Under the pieces are notes generated by a model that saw only the letters and a list, made by a program, of their open reading frames with translations, ran no database searches and was not told the DNA's origin. From assembly GCA_966185765.1 (NCBI GenBank), contig CBIFVZ010000045.1, positions 1 to 31,516 of the forward strand: a DNA stretch of 31,516 nt, read 5' to 3'. Origin of the DNA: CBIFVZ01 sp966185765. GTDB lineage: Bacteria; Pseudomonadota; Gammaproteobacteria; Enterobacterales; Enterobacteriaceae. Positions 15,481 to 23,215 of this stretch are shown piece after piece; positions within the stretch are counted from its first letter, which is position 1; the number at the start of each line of letters is the position of its first letter. Made by a program: the position numbers and the translations under genes.

Positions 15481-16010
15481 AATTGCAATGTTTTATGTTA
15501 ATTCTGAATTCAAATAAAACGGTTTTATTTTTAATGAAAAATATTTATTTAAACTGCTAATTTTTATTTTTGTGGTTTTTGGTTCTGTATTTCACGGTGA
15601 AATTGGTTTTTTTATATGAATTAACGTTGTGTAAATCATGGTGGCAGATGCTTACGCTTTCTGACAGAGGTCTATGCTATCTGGTTTAACACTCCCCTGG
15701 GACAGGGGGCAAATCTGAGGTGGGCATCATGGGAAAGCGGTACTCTGTGTCCTGACGCGACCAGACCATATCTACATGTACCCTGTGCGTTAAAGCGAGT
15801 ATGGCGTGTCGCGTCACAGTGTCAGGTGAGCACATCTGTAAGCAACGTATGGACACACGATTTCCCTGGCCGGAGCGGATGCTGGAGGCTGAATGTGTTT
15901 TTCTGACTGGGTGACCGCGCCTGCGCGACAACACAAAGCCACCCGGTAACGCAGGGTAAAAGTGGCACCTGAATGTCAGGCACCGTTCTGGCTCACAGGT
16001 AAAGCACGGA

Positions 16011-17135
16011 TCAGCTACTTTGCGTAAAGCGCGCGAGGCGAAAGGGGGTAAGATCAAATTCATGATCTTTTCCCTGCGCAAACTGGCAGGCGATTTCGCC
16101 AAGCACGGTGGCAAATTTAAAGCCGTGGCCGCTTAGCCCGGTGATAACCAGCGCGTCAGGCATGTGCGTCAGCGTGTCGATAATGAAATTTTCATCCGGC
16201 GAGTTATCATAAGTACAGGAAGCGCCATGCAGGCAAACACCGACGCCGGGTAGAATCTGGCGTAAAAAGCTAAAGACTTCACTGCCGTCACTCGCATTCC
16301 GGCCGAACGCGCTGCGCTCTTGCGGTGTGCTGATAGCCTGTCCGCCGTTATGTTTGCCGATTTTCAGCTCATTATTATCAGCCGGGAAACCGTAGAACCG
16401 ATCGCCGTTGGACAATTCTCCTGTAAAAGCCGGGAAGCGGTTATTTTCACTGTAACGGCCATCGGCCTGGTGCCAGGCAAAAATTTTGCGCACGGGTGTA
16501 ATGGGCAGGGAAGGGAACAGTGACTTGACCCAGGTCCCTGCGCTGACCAGCACTTTTTTGCCCTGATAAATGCCGTCGGTGGTTTCCACCTCAATGCCGT
16601 CTGAAAGCTGACGCACGGCCTTAACTGACGTATTGAACTGCTGTGAGCAGCCGGCCTCACGCGCCAGGCGTAGCAGTGTTGCGATTGCGGTTTCACTGTG
16701 CAATACACCAGAGTTGGGTTCAAACAAGCCAATGTAGTTATCAGGAACGCTGATTTGAGGCCAGCGCGCCATCAGCGCGTTAGCGTCGAATTCTTCAAGT
16801 GGTAGCTGCCATTCGCGTGCACTGGCTTTCACGTTGTGCAGAAAGGGTGAGTCTTCAGGTCCAACATTGATAACACCGCTGCGCTGGAACAAACGTTCGC
16901 CGCTTATCTGTTGTAATTCATCCCACAGCGTTTGCGCGCGTAAAACCAGAGGGACATAGTTAGCGCCTTCACCGTAGGCATGGCGCATCAGACGCGTGTC
17001 GCCGTGGTGGCTACCCTGCTGATGCGGAGGATGCGCTGCGTCAATAGCCAGCACATTAAGCCCGGCCTGGGTGGCATACCAGGCAGCGGCCGCGCCCACC
17101 GAACCGCTACCCACAATCATTAAGTCGTAACGCAT
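16011..17135 (-). CDS. solA: N-methyl-L-tryptophan oxidase
   Basis: The product (374 aa) is a flavoprotein of the monomeric sarcosine oxidase family that oxidatively demethylates N-methyl-L-tryptophan. The FAD-binding fingerprint IVGSGSVGAAAAW is at residues 7-19. The covalent-FAD cysteine is expected at Cys307 in GASCTYDNSPDENF, and the C-terminal GLSGHGFKFA motif is intact. The ATG at 17135 (MRYDLMIVG) is preceded by GGAGA at good spacing; a longer in-frame extension upstream has no support. It is separated from bssS by a minus-strand terminator at 17204-17231, so solA has its own promoter somewhere in 17136-17200. Confidence 0.96.
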   Translation of the reverse strand: MRYDLMIVGSGSVGAAAAWYATQAGLNVLAIDAAHPPHQQGSHHGDTRLMRHAYGEGANYVPLVLRAQTLWDELQQISGERLFQRSGVINVGPEDSPFLHNVKASAREWQLPLEEFDANALMARWPQISVPDNYIGLFEPNSGVLHSETAIATLLRLAREAGCSQQFNTSVKAVRQLSDGIEVETTDGIYQGKKVLVSAGTWVKSLFPSLPITPVRKIFAWHQADGRYSENNRFPAFTGELSNGDRFYGFPADNNELKIGKHNGGQAISTPQERSAFGRNASDGSEVFSFLRQILPGVGVCLHGASCTYDNSPDENFIIDTLTHMPDALVITGLSGHGFKFATVLGEIACQFAQGKDHEFDLTPFRLARFTQSS

Positions 17136-17203
17136 AGATTTCTCCGGTTTTTGCCGATTATTGGCAGGGTAATTAACCGGTGAATAACACACAAGTCTGA
17201 AAA

Positions 17204-17231
17204 ATAAAAAAAGGCGCCGTAAACTGGCGCC
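17204..17231 (-). terminator. bssS terminator
   Basis: On the minus strand GGCGCC (17226-17231) pairs with GGCGCC (17213-17218) around AGTTTAC, followed by seven T's. It lies 31 bp past the bssS stop. Confidence 0.88.
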
Positions 17232-17261
17232 CGTTTTCTGGTGTGTAACATGTATGTAAAA

Positions 17262-17516
17262 TTAATGTTTTCGTAAGTCGTCGCCCGGATATTCCCCGGA
17301 TTCAATTTTAGCGATACCTGCTTCCAGAATGGAAATAAACTGTCTGGCAACATCCGTGGTTAACCACAGCGTCTGGCCAATTTCAGTTTCTTCTGGTTGC
17401 GCTTTATTGGCGGTTAGATAGTGCAGGCGCAACATCAGCGCGTCGTAGCTATCTACAGTACTGATGTCCCATCCAACAAGGGGATGCGTCTGAATGACTT
17501 CGTTATTCTTTTCCAT
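17262..17516 (-). CDS. bssS: Biofilm regulator BssS
   Basis: The product (84 aa, equal to E. coli BssS) is a small cytoplasmic protein reported in E. coli to affect biofilm formation through indole and AI-2 signalling; its mechanism is unknown. The N-terminal MEKNNEVIQTHPLVGWDIST and the TLWLTTDVARQFISILEAGIAKIESG block are conserved, with variation confined to the middle and the last eight residues. The ribosome binding site is unusually strong: TAAGGAGGT, fully complementary to the 16S 3' end, is located 4 nt before the ATG (17521-17529). It is transcribed alone, with a terminator after it. Confidence 0.95.
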   Translation of the reverse strand: MEKNNEVIQTHPLVGWDISTVDSYDALMLRLHYLTANKAQPEETEIGQTLWLTTDVARQFISILEAGIAKIESGEYPGDDLRKH

Positions 17517-17520
17517 CCTA

Positions 17521-17529
17521 ACCTCCTTA
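17521..17529 (-). promoter_or_regulatory. Perfect Shine-Dalgarno of bssS
   Basis: TAAGGAGGT on the minus strand matches the anti-Shine-Dalgarno (ACCUCCUUA) at all nine positions and ends four bases before the bssS ATG. It predicts efficient initiation. Confidence 0.85.
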
Positions 17530-17743
17530 TATACGTGTTTATGACAACGGACAATGAGGTTAATACGTACTTTTTCTTAATGAAGCAGGTTAATTATATC
17601 AAAAAATTTAAAAATAAGCAGCGGGAAATTAATTCAGACACGCCGTTGCGCTTTTTTTGTTGAAACTGGATAAGAATAAAGCATCACAAACCTGAAGGGT
17701 TGAAAACAGCAATACTCTGTAACACTCTGTGGTTTATTCATTA

Positions 17744-17770
17744 AAAAAGTCGGACGGCGAAGCCCGGCAC
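17744..17770 (-). terminator. Probable dinI terminator
   Basis: On the minus strand CGGGC pairs with GTCCG (one G-T pair) around TTCGCC, followed by ACTTTTTT. It lies about 27 bp past the dinI stop. Confidence 0.55.
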
Positions 17771-17796
17771 AGGTACAAACACCGGACCCTGAAGGC

Positions 17797-18039
17797 TCAG
17801 GTATGAAACCAGTCGTCAGCGCTTTCCCAGGTTTCCTGCAGAATTTCGCTGATGCGCTCTTTGTCTTCCTTTGTGGCGCCTGTCACCGACAGGTTATTGC
17901 TGGCGGCATAACGAACCAGTACTTCACTCGGATAATCCGGAAACGCGTTTTCAATACGACGCGCAAGCTCGCCATTTAATGCATCAATAGCGCCGCCCGG
18001 CAGCGTAGTGGTTTTGGCAATAGTAACTTCAATACGCAT
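17797..18039 (-). CDS. dinI: DNA damage-inducible protein I
   Basis: The product (80 aa; E. coli 81) is a small SOS protein that binds RecA filaments, stabilises them and modulates RecA-stimulated cleavage of UmuD and LexA. The conserved N-terminal MRIEVTIAKT strand and the C-terminal acidic helix KEDKERISEILQETWESADDWF are intact; that helix mimics DNA in contacting RecA. The ATG at 18039 follows an AGGGGG stretch. A perfect LexA box (18061-18076) lies 21 bp upstream, confirming SOS control. It is monocistronic, with a terminator about 27 bp downstream. Confidence 0.97.
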   Translation of the reverse strand: MRIEVTIAKTTTLPGGAIDALNGELARRIENAFPDYPSEVLVRYAASNNLSVTGATKEDKERISEILQETWESADDWFHT

Positions 18040-18060
18040 GGTGACCCCCTGTCTTTAATG

Positions 18061-18076
18061 CTGTATATATATACAG
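18061..18076 (-). promoter_or_regulatory. LexA (SOS) box of dinI
   Basis: CTGTATATATATACAG is a perfect 16-bp palindrome and an exact match to the consensus core CTG-(TA)5-CAG. On the minus strand TTGCAA (18093-18098) would serve as -35, so the -10 (TATATA) falls inside the operator. LexA binding would directly block RNA polymerase. Confidence 0.95.
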
Positions 18077-18117
18077 TTAATATTCAGGCCTTGCAACAGG
18101 GGGAGCGAAAAATAGCG

Positions 18118-19164
18118 TTATATTTTAACCGACCAGGTTAATGTTTCACCGGCCAGGAAGGGAACAAGCGTATCATCACCCACTGCGATGCTCTCAACCA
18201 CTGTCTGCGGCTGGCGCACCAGCTCGATATAATCGCTATTAGCTTCAAGCCCGTAGAAGCGCGGGCCGTTCAGGGAACAGAAGGCTTCAAGCAGTGGCAG
18301 TGCATTCAACTCTTCAAACACCGTAGCGTATGCCGCAAGCGCAGTCGGTGCGTTAAAGCAGCCTGCACAACCGCAGCACGCTTCTTTACGATGACGAGCG
18401 TGAGGGGCTGAATCGGTACCCAGGAACACGCGCTCGCAGCCGCTCGCAACTAATTCACGCAGTGCCTGCTGGTGTACGTTGCGTTTAAGTACAGGCAGGC
18501 AGTAGAGGTGAGGACGGATGCCACCCACCAACATATGATTGCGGTTAAACATCAGATGTTGCGGTGTGATGGTAGCGGCCAACTGCGAGTTACCCTCGCG
18601 CACGTACCAGGCCGCTTCGCGCGTAGTGATGTGCTCAAATACCACCTTTAGCCCCGGCAGTCGTTGGCGCAGTGGTTCCATGACGGTTTCAATAAAGCGT
18701 GCTTCACGGTCAAAAATATCAATATCGGCATGGGTGACTTCACCATGTACCAGCAGCGGCATACCGATTTTTTCCATACGCTCCAGCACCGGCATAATGG
18801 CATCAACACTGGTGACGCCGTGGCTGGAATTGGTGGTCGCGTTGGCCGGATACAGTTTTGCAGCAGTAAATACGCCATCATTGAAGCCGCGTTCCAGCTC
18901 TTGCGGGTCAAGCGTATCGGTCAGATAACAGGTCATCAGCGGCGTAAAATGATGGCCCTGCGAAACAGCATTGAGAATGCGCTGACGGTAGTCGCGTGCA
19001 GCATCTACACTGGTGACAGGTGGAACCAGATTCGGCATCACAATCGCGCGGCCATAGGTTGAACTGGTATACGGCACGACGGTTTGCAGCATCTCACCAT
19101 CGCGCAGATGGAGGTGCCAGTCGTCGGGGCGGCGGATTTTTAATACCTGGGTCTGGTTGGTCAT
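18118..19164 (-). CDS. pyrC: Dihydroorotase
   Basis: The product (348 aa, equal to E. coli PyrC) catalyses the reversible cyclisation of carbamoyl-aspartate to dihydroorotate, the third step of pyrimidine synthesis. The binuclear zinc ligands are visible: His17 and His19 (DWHLHLRD), the lysine to be carboxylated near 103 (AAKLYPANATTNSSHG), His in LLVHGEV and VFEHITT, and the Asp of LGTDSAPH. The catalytic-loop segment and the Cys-rich CCGCAGC typical of enterobacterial PyrC are present. The ATG at 19164 has GGAG 7 nt upstream. Upstream elements match the known PurR repression and nucleotide-sensing leader hairpin of E. coli pyrC. Confidence 0.97.
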   Translation of the reverse strand: MTNQTQVLKIRRPDDWHLHLRDGEMLQTVVPYTSSTYGRAIVMPNLVPPVTSVDAARDYRQRILNAVSQGHHFTPLMTCYLTDTLDPQELERGFNDGVFTAAKLYPANATTNSSHGVTSVDAIMPVLERMEKIGMPLLVHGEVTHADIDIFDREARFIETVMEPLRQRLPGLKVVFEHITTREAAWYVREGNSQLAATITPQHLMFNRNHMLVGGIRPHLYCLPVLKRNVHQQALRELVASGCERVFLGTDSAPHARHRKEACCGCAGCFNAPTALAAYATVFEELNALPLLEAFCSLNGPRFYGLEANSDYIELVRQPQTVVESIAVGDDTLVPFLAGETLTWSVKI

Positions 19165-19173
19165 GAATGTGCT

Positions 19174-19217
19174 CCGGCTTGAGGGAAATCAGTCAACAAT
19201 GGGCTGTTTTACGCCGG
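19174..19217 (-). promoter_or_regulatory. pyrC leader hairpin sequestering the ribosome site
   Basis: On the minus strand CCGGC near the predicted 5' end of the mRNA (19213-19217) can pair with GCCGG (19174-19178), which overlaps the Shine-Dalgarno GGAG (19172-19175). In E. coli the choice of start nucleotide, set by the CTP/GTP ratio, decides whether this hairpin forms. The conserved layout suggests the same control here; the transcription start is not shown by sequence alone. Confidence 0.7.
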
Positions 19218-19230
19218 GCACTAAGGATAA

Positions 19231-19246
19231 GCCCAAACGTTTACGT
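19231..19246 (-). promoter_or_regulatory. PurR operator of pyrC
   Basis: ACGTAAACGTTTGGGC on the minus strand contains the AAACGTTT core of PurR sites and occupies the position expected for the E. coli pyrC operator, upstream of the leader. One half-site departs from consensus. Confidence 0.7.
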
Positions 19247-19316
19247 TTGCACTCTTTGGTGAAAAAATAGTAGTTAGATACGCGTAAGCGTGGATGCAGA
19301 GATGACGTTATCCGAT

Positions 19317-19354
19317 CTCTGGCAGCGTCACGTTCATACCGCCAGCTGCCAGAG
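19317..19354 (-). terminator. Inverted repeat after yceB
   Basis: CTCTGGCAGC (19317-19326) and GCTGCCAGAG (19345-19354) are 10-bp perfect arms with an 18-bp loop, starting 8 bp past the yceB stop. No T-run follows on the minus strand, so it may be an mRNA 3' stabiliser or a Rho-assisted terminator. Confidence 0.5.
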
Positions 19355-19361
19355 AAAGTGA

Positions 19362-19922
19362 TTAGTCAGTAAAAGGAATCAGGAGCTGACCGGGTTTTAC
19401 TTCAATCCCTTTCGCCAGTTTCTTTGCCAGCGCTTCGCCTTTGCTGCGATCTTCGCTCAGTACATAAGCTGGTTTTTGATTGAAATAGCTGCGTAACGAC
19501 TGATTCAGGTAGGGCACTATCGTTTGCAACACGGACTGCATTTTTTGAGGTTCCACCGTGGCGTTCACCACTTCCATCTCCTGCAGGTAAATCGCGCCTT
19601 CCTGCTGATTAAAGACGGGTAGTGCCTTGAGCGTCAATTTCATGGTGGCTTTCTGGTTGCCAAACAGCGAACTCATATCAAGCTGTGCATCACCATTAAG
19701 TGTGACTTTATTGGGTTCCTCACGGCCAATCTGACTGGTGAGATTGGTCAGCACAATATGTGCCTGGGCAACGCCAGGTAGTCCAATATCTTTTTCAAAA
19801 TTGCCACGCTTAGCCAGCGCCTGGTTAATTTCTTGTTCACCGATAGTGTAAGACGTCAGCTGATTACAACCTGTCAGCAGAGCGGTGACGACCAGCGTCA
19901 CGGCCATAAGCATTTGTTTCAT
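19362..19922 (-). CDS. yceB: YceB family lipoprotein
   Basis: The product (186 aa, equal to E. coli YceB) is a predicted lipoprotein of the DUF1439 family. MKQMLMAVTLVVTALLTGC is a lipoprotein signal with lipobox LTGC, so Cys19 is the lipidation site. Mature residues include NQLTSYTIGEQEINQAL, and the conserved IVLTNLTSQIGREEPNKVTL block is intact. The function is unknown. The ATG at 19922 follows GAGGATTGCT with good spacing; the frame stays open 19 codons further upstream but lacks a ribosome site. It lies 120 bp after grxB on the same strand. Confidence 0.94.
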   Translation of the reverse strand: MKQMLMAVTLVVTALLTGCNQLTSYTIGEQEINQALAKRGNFEKDIGLPGVAQAHIVLTNLTSQIGREEPNKVTLNGDAQLDMSSLFGNQKATMKLTLKALPVFNQQEGAIYLQEMEVVNATVEPQKMQSVLQTIVPYLNQSLRSYFNQKPAYVLSEDRSKGEALAKKLAKGIEVKPGQLLIPFTD

Positions 19923-20042
19923 AGCAATCCTCTTTTGCATGCCGATCGAGCGATCGTGACACAAAGCAGCATCCGGCACCAGCCGAGAATAGACCTGCAG
20001 ACAAAACTGAAAGCGGCCCCGCGCAGTCGGCGGAGCCAGTTG

Positions 20043-20690
20043 TCATAATGCGCGTGACGTTAACAGGGTAATCTGAGTTTGTTTTGCCATATTGTCGCGG
20101 TAGTCCGCCACACGGCTGGGGTAGTCAACGCCTGCGACCAACGTCAGGCTGCGTAGCAAAGGAAAGAGATGGATATCATCATCAGAAAGCTCCCCGTTTA
20201 CGGCGTTAGGTTGCTCAATAAGTTTATCCAGTGCGCGCAAGTCGCTACTGATGTTCTTTATCAGCCCACTGGAATGGGCGAGGTGGTCGGCAAAGCTGCC
20301 AATGGTGGCCTCTTTTTTACGAGTGAAATACGCGCGGGCCTCTGGCGTGGCAAATTCATCAAACGGCGCTTTCGCGATGCGTGGCAGCAGTAGATGGTTG
20401 ATATAGCCGTTCACTTTACGTAACCATTCTTCAAGCTGCGGGCTACGCGCGCCGGTCAGTAGCGGTTTGCCGTCAATGTTGTCCACATAGTGCACAATAT
20501 CCATGCTTTCGGTCATATAACGACTGTCATCCTTTTGCAAAATGGGCACTATCTTTTTGCCAACCATGCGCGTGGGCGTCTGTTCGTCGTCATTGAGCAG
20601 AATGTTAATGTTAACGGGGATATTTTTGAGGCCAAAAATCATGCGGGCTTTTACGCAAAAAGGGCAGTGGTCGTAAATATAGAGCTTCAC
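20043..20690 (-). CDS. grxB: Glutaredoxin 2
   Basis: The product (215 aa) is the atypical, GST-like glutaredoxin with an N-terminal thioredoxin fold and a C-terminal all-helical domain (about residues 86-215). The active site reads CPFC at Cys9-Cys12, where E. coli Grx2 has CPYC; both cysteines are retained, so disulfide reduction with glutathione should be preserved. The start is GTG at 20690 with AGGAGGAAAAC just upstream. The cis-proline and GSH-site segments (KIVPILQKDDSRYMTESMDIV) are intact. In E. coli the transporter gene mdtH lies between grxB and rimJ; it is missing here. Confidence 0.96.
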   Translation of the reverse strand: MKLYIYDHCPFCVKARMIFGLKNIPVNINILLNDDEQTPTRMVGKKIVPILQKDDSRYMTESMDIVHYVDNIDGKPLLTGARSPQLEEWLRKVNGYINHLLLPRIAKAPFDEFATPEARAYFTRKKEATIGSFADHLAHSSGLIKNISSDLRALDKLIEQPNAVNGELSDDDIHLFPLLRSLTLVAGVDYPSRVADYRDNMAKQTQITLLTSRAL

Positions 20691-20835
20691 GTTTTCCTCC
20701 TGTTTTGTGTTGCGCAGCGCTAAGTATGGTTGATAACCCGGCCTGAGGGCAAACTGACCTCCCTTACCATGACGGCTGGGGGGACGCGTTCTCTCACCAA
20801 TTTAAGAAAAAATCAGGAAAACGCATGTTACTGTT

Positions 20836-20864
20836 TTCACAGACGAGTGTGGCGCGTTTATAGT
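20836..20864 (+). promoter_or_regulatory. Candidate rimJ promoter
   Basis: TTCACA (20836-20841) and TATAGT (20859-20864) are 17 bp apart, giving a start near 20871, 36 nt before rimJ. The -35 is imperfect. Pattern evidence only. Confidence 0.45.
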
Positions 20865-20906
20865 AACCCAAAGACATCTTAATGACTGATTAAGGAGACG
20901 GGAGAG

Positions 20907-21491
20907 ATGTTTGGCTACCGTAGCAATGTGCCTAAGGTACGGCTGACGACGGACAGGTTGGTTGTGCGCCTGATTTATGACAGAGATGCCTGGCGTCTGG
21001 CCGACTACTACGCTGAAAACCGCCTGTTTCTAAAACCCTGGGAACCAGTGCGTGACGACAGCCACTGTTATCCGTCTGGCTGGCAGGCACGGCTGGCGCT
21101 GATAGACGACATGCACCGCCAGGGTAACGCGTACTATTTTGCGCTGCTGGACCCGAATGAAACCGAAATTCGGGGTGTGGCGAATTTTTCTAACGTGGTT
21201 CGCGGTTCTTTTCACGCTTGCTATCTTGGCTATTCGCTGGGGGAAAAATGGCAGGGCCAGGGGCTGATGTTTGAAGCGCTGACCAGCGCTATACGCTATA
21301 TGCAGCACACCCAGCATATGCACCGCATTATGGCAAACTACATGCCGCACAATCGCCGCAGTGGTGATTTGCTCGCACGACTCGGATTTGAAAAAGAAGG
21401 CTACGCAAAAGACTATCTGATGATTGACGGAGTCTGGCGCGATCACGTACTGACGGCGCTGACGGCCCCGGGCTGGCGTGCCGGTCGTTAA
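20907..21491 (+). CDS. rimJ: Ribosomal protein uS5 N-alanine acetyltransferase
   Basis: The product (194 aa, equal to E. coli RimJ) is a GNAT acetyltransferase that acetylates the N-terminal alanine of ribosomal protein S5 and assists small-subunit assembly. The acetyl-CoA pyrophosphate loop is in GYSLGEKWQGQGLMFEAL (about residues 109-126), with the Q/RxxGxG pattern as WQGQG. The later NxxS-like helix HNRRSGDLLARLGFEKEGYAKDYL is conserved. The ATG at 20907 follows AAGGAGACGGGAGAG. Its stop overlaps the Shine-Dalgarno of yceH (TTAAGGAG), so rimJ, yceH and mviM likely form one operon. Confidence 0.96.
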   Translation: MFGYRSNVPKVRLTTDRLVVRLIYDRDAWRLADYYAENRLFLKPWEPVRDDSHCYPSGWQARLALIDDMHRQGNAYYFALLDPNETEIRGVANFSNVVRGSFHACYLGYSLGEKWQGQGLMFEALTSAIRYMQHTQHMHRIMANYMPHNRRSGDLLARLGFEKEGYAKDYLMIDGVWRDHVLTALTAPGWRAGR

Positions 21492-21500
21492 GGAGATGAG

Positions 21501-22148
21501 ATGAAATATCAGCTAAGTCCGACACAAGCGAGGGTGATTGGCAGCCTGCTGGAAAAGCAGGTCACGACGCCGGAGCAATATCCCATGTCGCTCAATAGCG
21601 TGGTTGCGGCCTGCAATCAAAAAACCAACCGCGAACCTGTGATGAATCTTAACGAGCAGCAGGTACAGGAAACGCTTGATGAGCTGGTGAAAAGCCATTA
21701 CCTGCGCACTGTGAGTGGTTTTGGCAACCGTGTGACGAAATATGAACAACGGTTTTGTAATTCTGAATTTGGCGACCTGAAACTGTCTGCGGCGCAAGTG
21801 GCTGTTGTGACAACGCTGCTGCTGCGAGGCCCCCAGACACCCGGTGAACTGCGCATGCGTGCCGCCCGTATGCATGAGTTTAGTGATATGGCTGAAGTTG
21901 AGGCGGTGCTGGAGAATCTGCTTGAGCGTGAGGATGGGCCTTATATCGCCCGCTTGCCACGTGAGCCAGGCAAGCGTGAGAGCCGCTATATGCATCTGTT
22001 CAGCGGTGCGCTGGAAACGCGGGTTTCTGTTATGGAATCGGCAAGCGTGCCGGCTGAAGATTTGGCGATAAGAGTGGAGCGCCTTGAGCAAGAAGTGGAA
22101 GAGCTTAAGCAGCGTCTTAGCTCGTTGCTGGAGCACCTGGGAGAATAG
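21501..22148 (+). CDS. yceH: UPF0502 family protein YceH
   Basis: The product (215 aa, equal to E. coli YceH) is a DUF480/UPF0502 protein composed of two winged-helix domains (about residues 1-85 and 90-170). It ends in a short coiled coil rich in Glu and Leu (LEQEVEELKQRLSSLLEHLGE). The fold suggests nucleic-acid binding, but no function is established. The LSPTQARVIGSLLEKQVTTPEQYPMSLN opening is characteristic. The ATG at 21501 has AAGGAG overlapping the rimJ stop, 9 bp away. It is followed by mviM with a 2-bp gap, indicating co-translation. Confidence 0.94.
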   Translation: MKYQLSPTQARVIGSLLEKQVTTPEQYPMSLNSVVAACNQKTNREPVMNLNEQQVQETLDELVKSHYLRTVSGFGNRVTKYEQRFCNSEFGDLKLSAAQVAVVTTLLLRGPQTPGELRMRAARMHEFSDMAEVEAVLENLLEREDGPYIARLPREPGKRESRYMHLFSGALETRVSVMESASVPAEDLAIRVERLEQEVEELKQRLSSLLEHLGE

Positions 22149-22150
22149 CG

Positions 22151-23074
22151 GTGGCAAAACTACGTATTGGTATAGTCGGTCTGGGTGGCATTGCGCAAAA
22201 GGCGTGGTTGCCAGTACTGAGTGTTGCGCGCGACTGGGAACTGGTAGGCGCCTTTTCACCCACGCGCGCAAAGGCAGAATCCGTATGCGCCATGTACCGT
22301 ATGCCGTATGTCTCTTCGCTCAATGAGCTGGCGGCTCGCTGTGATGCGGTTTTTGTCCACAGCGCGACAGAAAGCCACTTTGCGGTGGTGAGCGAGTTGC
22401 TACGTGCTGGTGTTCACGTTTGTGTGGATAAACCGCTGGCGGCAAAGCTGGGCGATGCCGAGAAGCTGGTGGCGCTGGCGACACGCCAGAACCTGACGCT
22501 TATGGTGGCCTTTAACCGCCGCTTTGCACCACTTTATCGTAACCTCAAAACACAGATGAACAGCGCGGCGTCACTGCGTATGGATAAACATCGTACCGAC
22601 AGCGTAGGTCCAGGCGATCTGCGCTTTACGCTGCTGGATGATTATCTGCACGTGGTGGATACCGCACTGTGGCTGGCGGGTGGCGACGCACGCCTGGAGA
22701 GTGGACGGCTGCAAACGAACGAGCACGGACACATGCTCTACGCGGAACACCATTTTATACGCGGCGGGGTGCAAATCACCACCAGCATGCACCGGCGTGC
22801 GGGTAGCCAGCGCGAGTGGTTACAGGCAATAACGGACGGTGCGCTGATTGATATCACCGATATGCGCGTATGGCGCGAGGAGCGCGGTACAGGAATTGTC
22901 GAAGCACCCATTGCAGGCTGGCAAAGCACGCTGGAGCAGCGAGGGTTCGTTGGCTGTGCTCATCACTTCATCGACTGTGTGATGAATCAGACGGTTCCTG
23001 AAACTGCAGGTGAAGAGGCACTTCGCGCCCAGCGCGTGGTAGAAGCGCTATGGCATGAGGCGATGAGTGAGTGA
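22151..23074 (+). CDS. mviM: Putative Gfo/Idh/MocA oxidoreductase MviM
   Basis: The product (307 aa, equal to E. coli MviM) is an NAD(P)-dependent oxidoreductase of the Gfo/Idh/MocA family with unknown substrate. The Rossmann motif IGIVGLGGIAQKAW is at residues 6-19. The usual EKP cofactor motif appears as DKP in HVCVDKPLAAKLGDA. The C-terminal domain holds the DDYLHVVDTALWL segment. The start is GTG at 22151, two bases after the yceH stop, so translation is probably coupled. Despite the historical name, a role in virulence is not established. A hairpin-rich gap separates it from murJ. Confidence 0.94.
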   Translation: MAKLRIGIVGLGGIAQKAWLPVLSVARDWELVGAFSPTRAKAESVCAMYRMPYVSSLNELAARCDAVFVHSATESHFAVVSELLRAGVHVCVDKPLAAKLGDAEKLVALATRQNLTLMVAFNRRFAPLYRNLKTQMNSAASLRMDKHRTDSVGPGDLRFTLLDDYLHVVDTALWLAGGDARLESGRLQTNEHGHMLYAEHHFIRGGVQITTSMHRRAGSQREWLQAITDGALIDITDMRVWREERGTGIVEAPIAGWQSTLEQRGFVGCAHHFIDCVMNQTVPETAGEEALRAQRVVEALWHEAMSE

Positions 23075-23107
23075 CCATCCAGAATAACTCTCGGTAGTAT
23101 TTCCCCT

Positions 23108-23199
23108 GCGCTTAGGTAGACTAAGCGCTTCGCATGACACAGGACGCCAGCAAGACTGGCGTTATACCCCAACAGTGTGCCGAACAGCTTTGGGGTATA
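23108..23199 (+). repeat. Three consecutive stem-loops upstream of murJ
   Basis: Perfect arms occur in tandem. GCGCTTAG/CTAAGCGC is at 23108-23128 (loop GTAGA). ACGCCAG/CTGGCGT is at 23144-23162 (loop CAAGA). TATACCCCAA/TTGGGGTATA spans 23163-23199 (17-nt loop). The last ends 16 nt before the murJ ATG. The first could be the 3' end of mviM mRNA, but it has no T-run. Confidence 0.7.
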
Positions 23200-23215
23200 C
23201 AGGATACAACCACAG

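Larger units (their letters stand above)
15126..16010. other. 885-bp gap before solA: AT-rich island and unassigned segment
   Basis: Two parts can be seen. From about 15150 to 15650 the sequence is strikingly AT-rich compared with the flanks and could be silenced or acquired DNA. It holds a perfect TATAAT (15219-15224), a short plus-strand reading frame ending at 15451 and an intrinsic terminator right after it. From about 15660 to 16010 composition returns to normal. A minus-strand frame is open from inside solA (ATG 16063, preceded by AGGGAAAAGATC) to a stop at 15686, giving 125 residues rich in Arg, Ser, Pro, His and Cys. I cannot identify it and it may be chance. No E. coli gene of this interval is recognisable. 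Confidence 0.6.

Noticed and set aside
21513..22271. 252-codon minus-strand frame opposite yceH
   Set aside because: yceH on the plus strand is full length and conserved; the antisense frame is a shadow.
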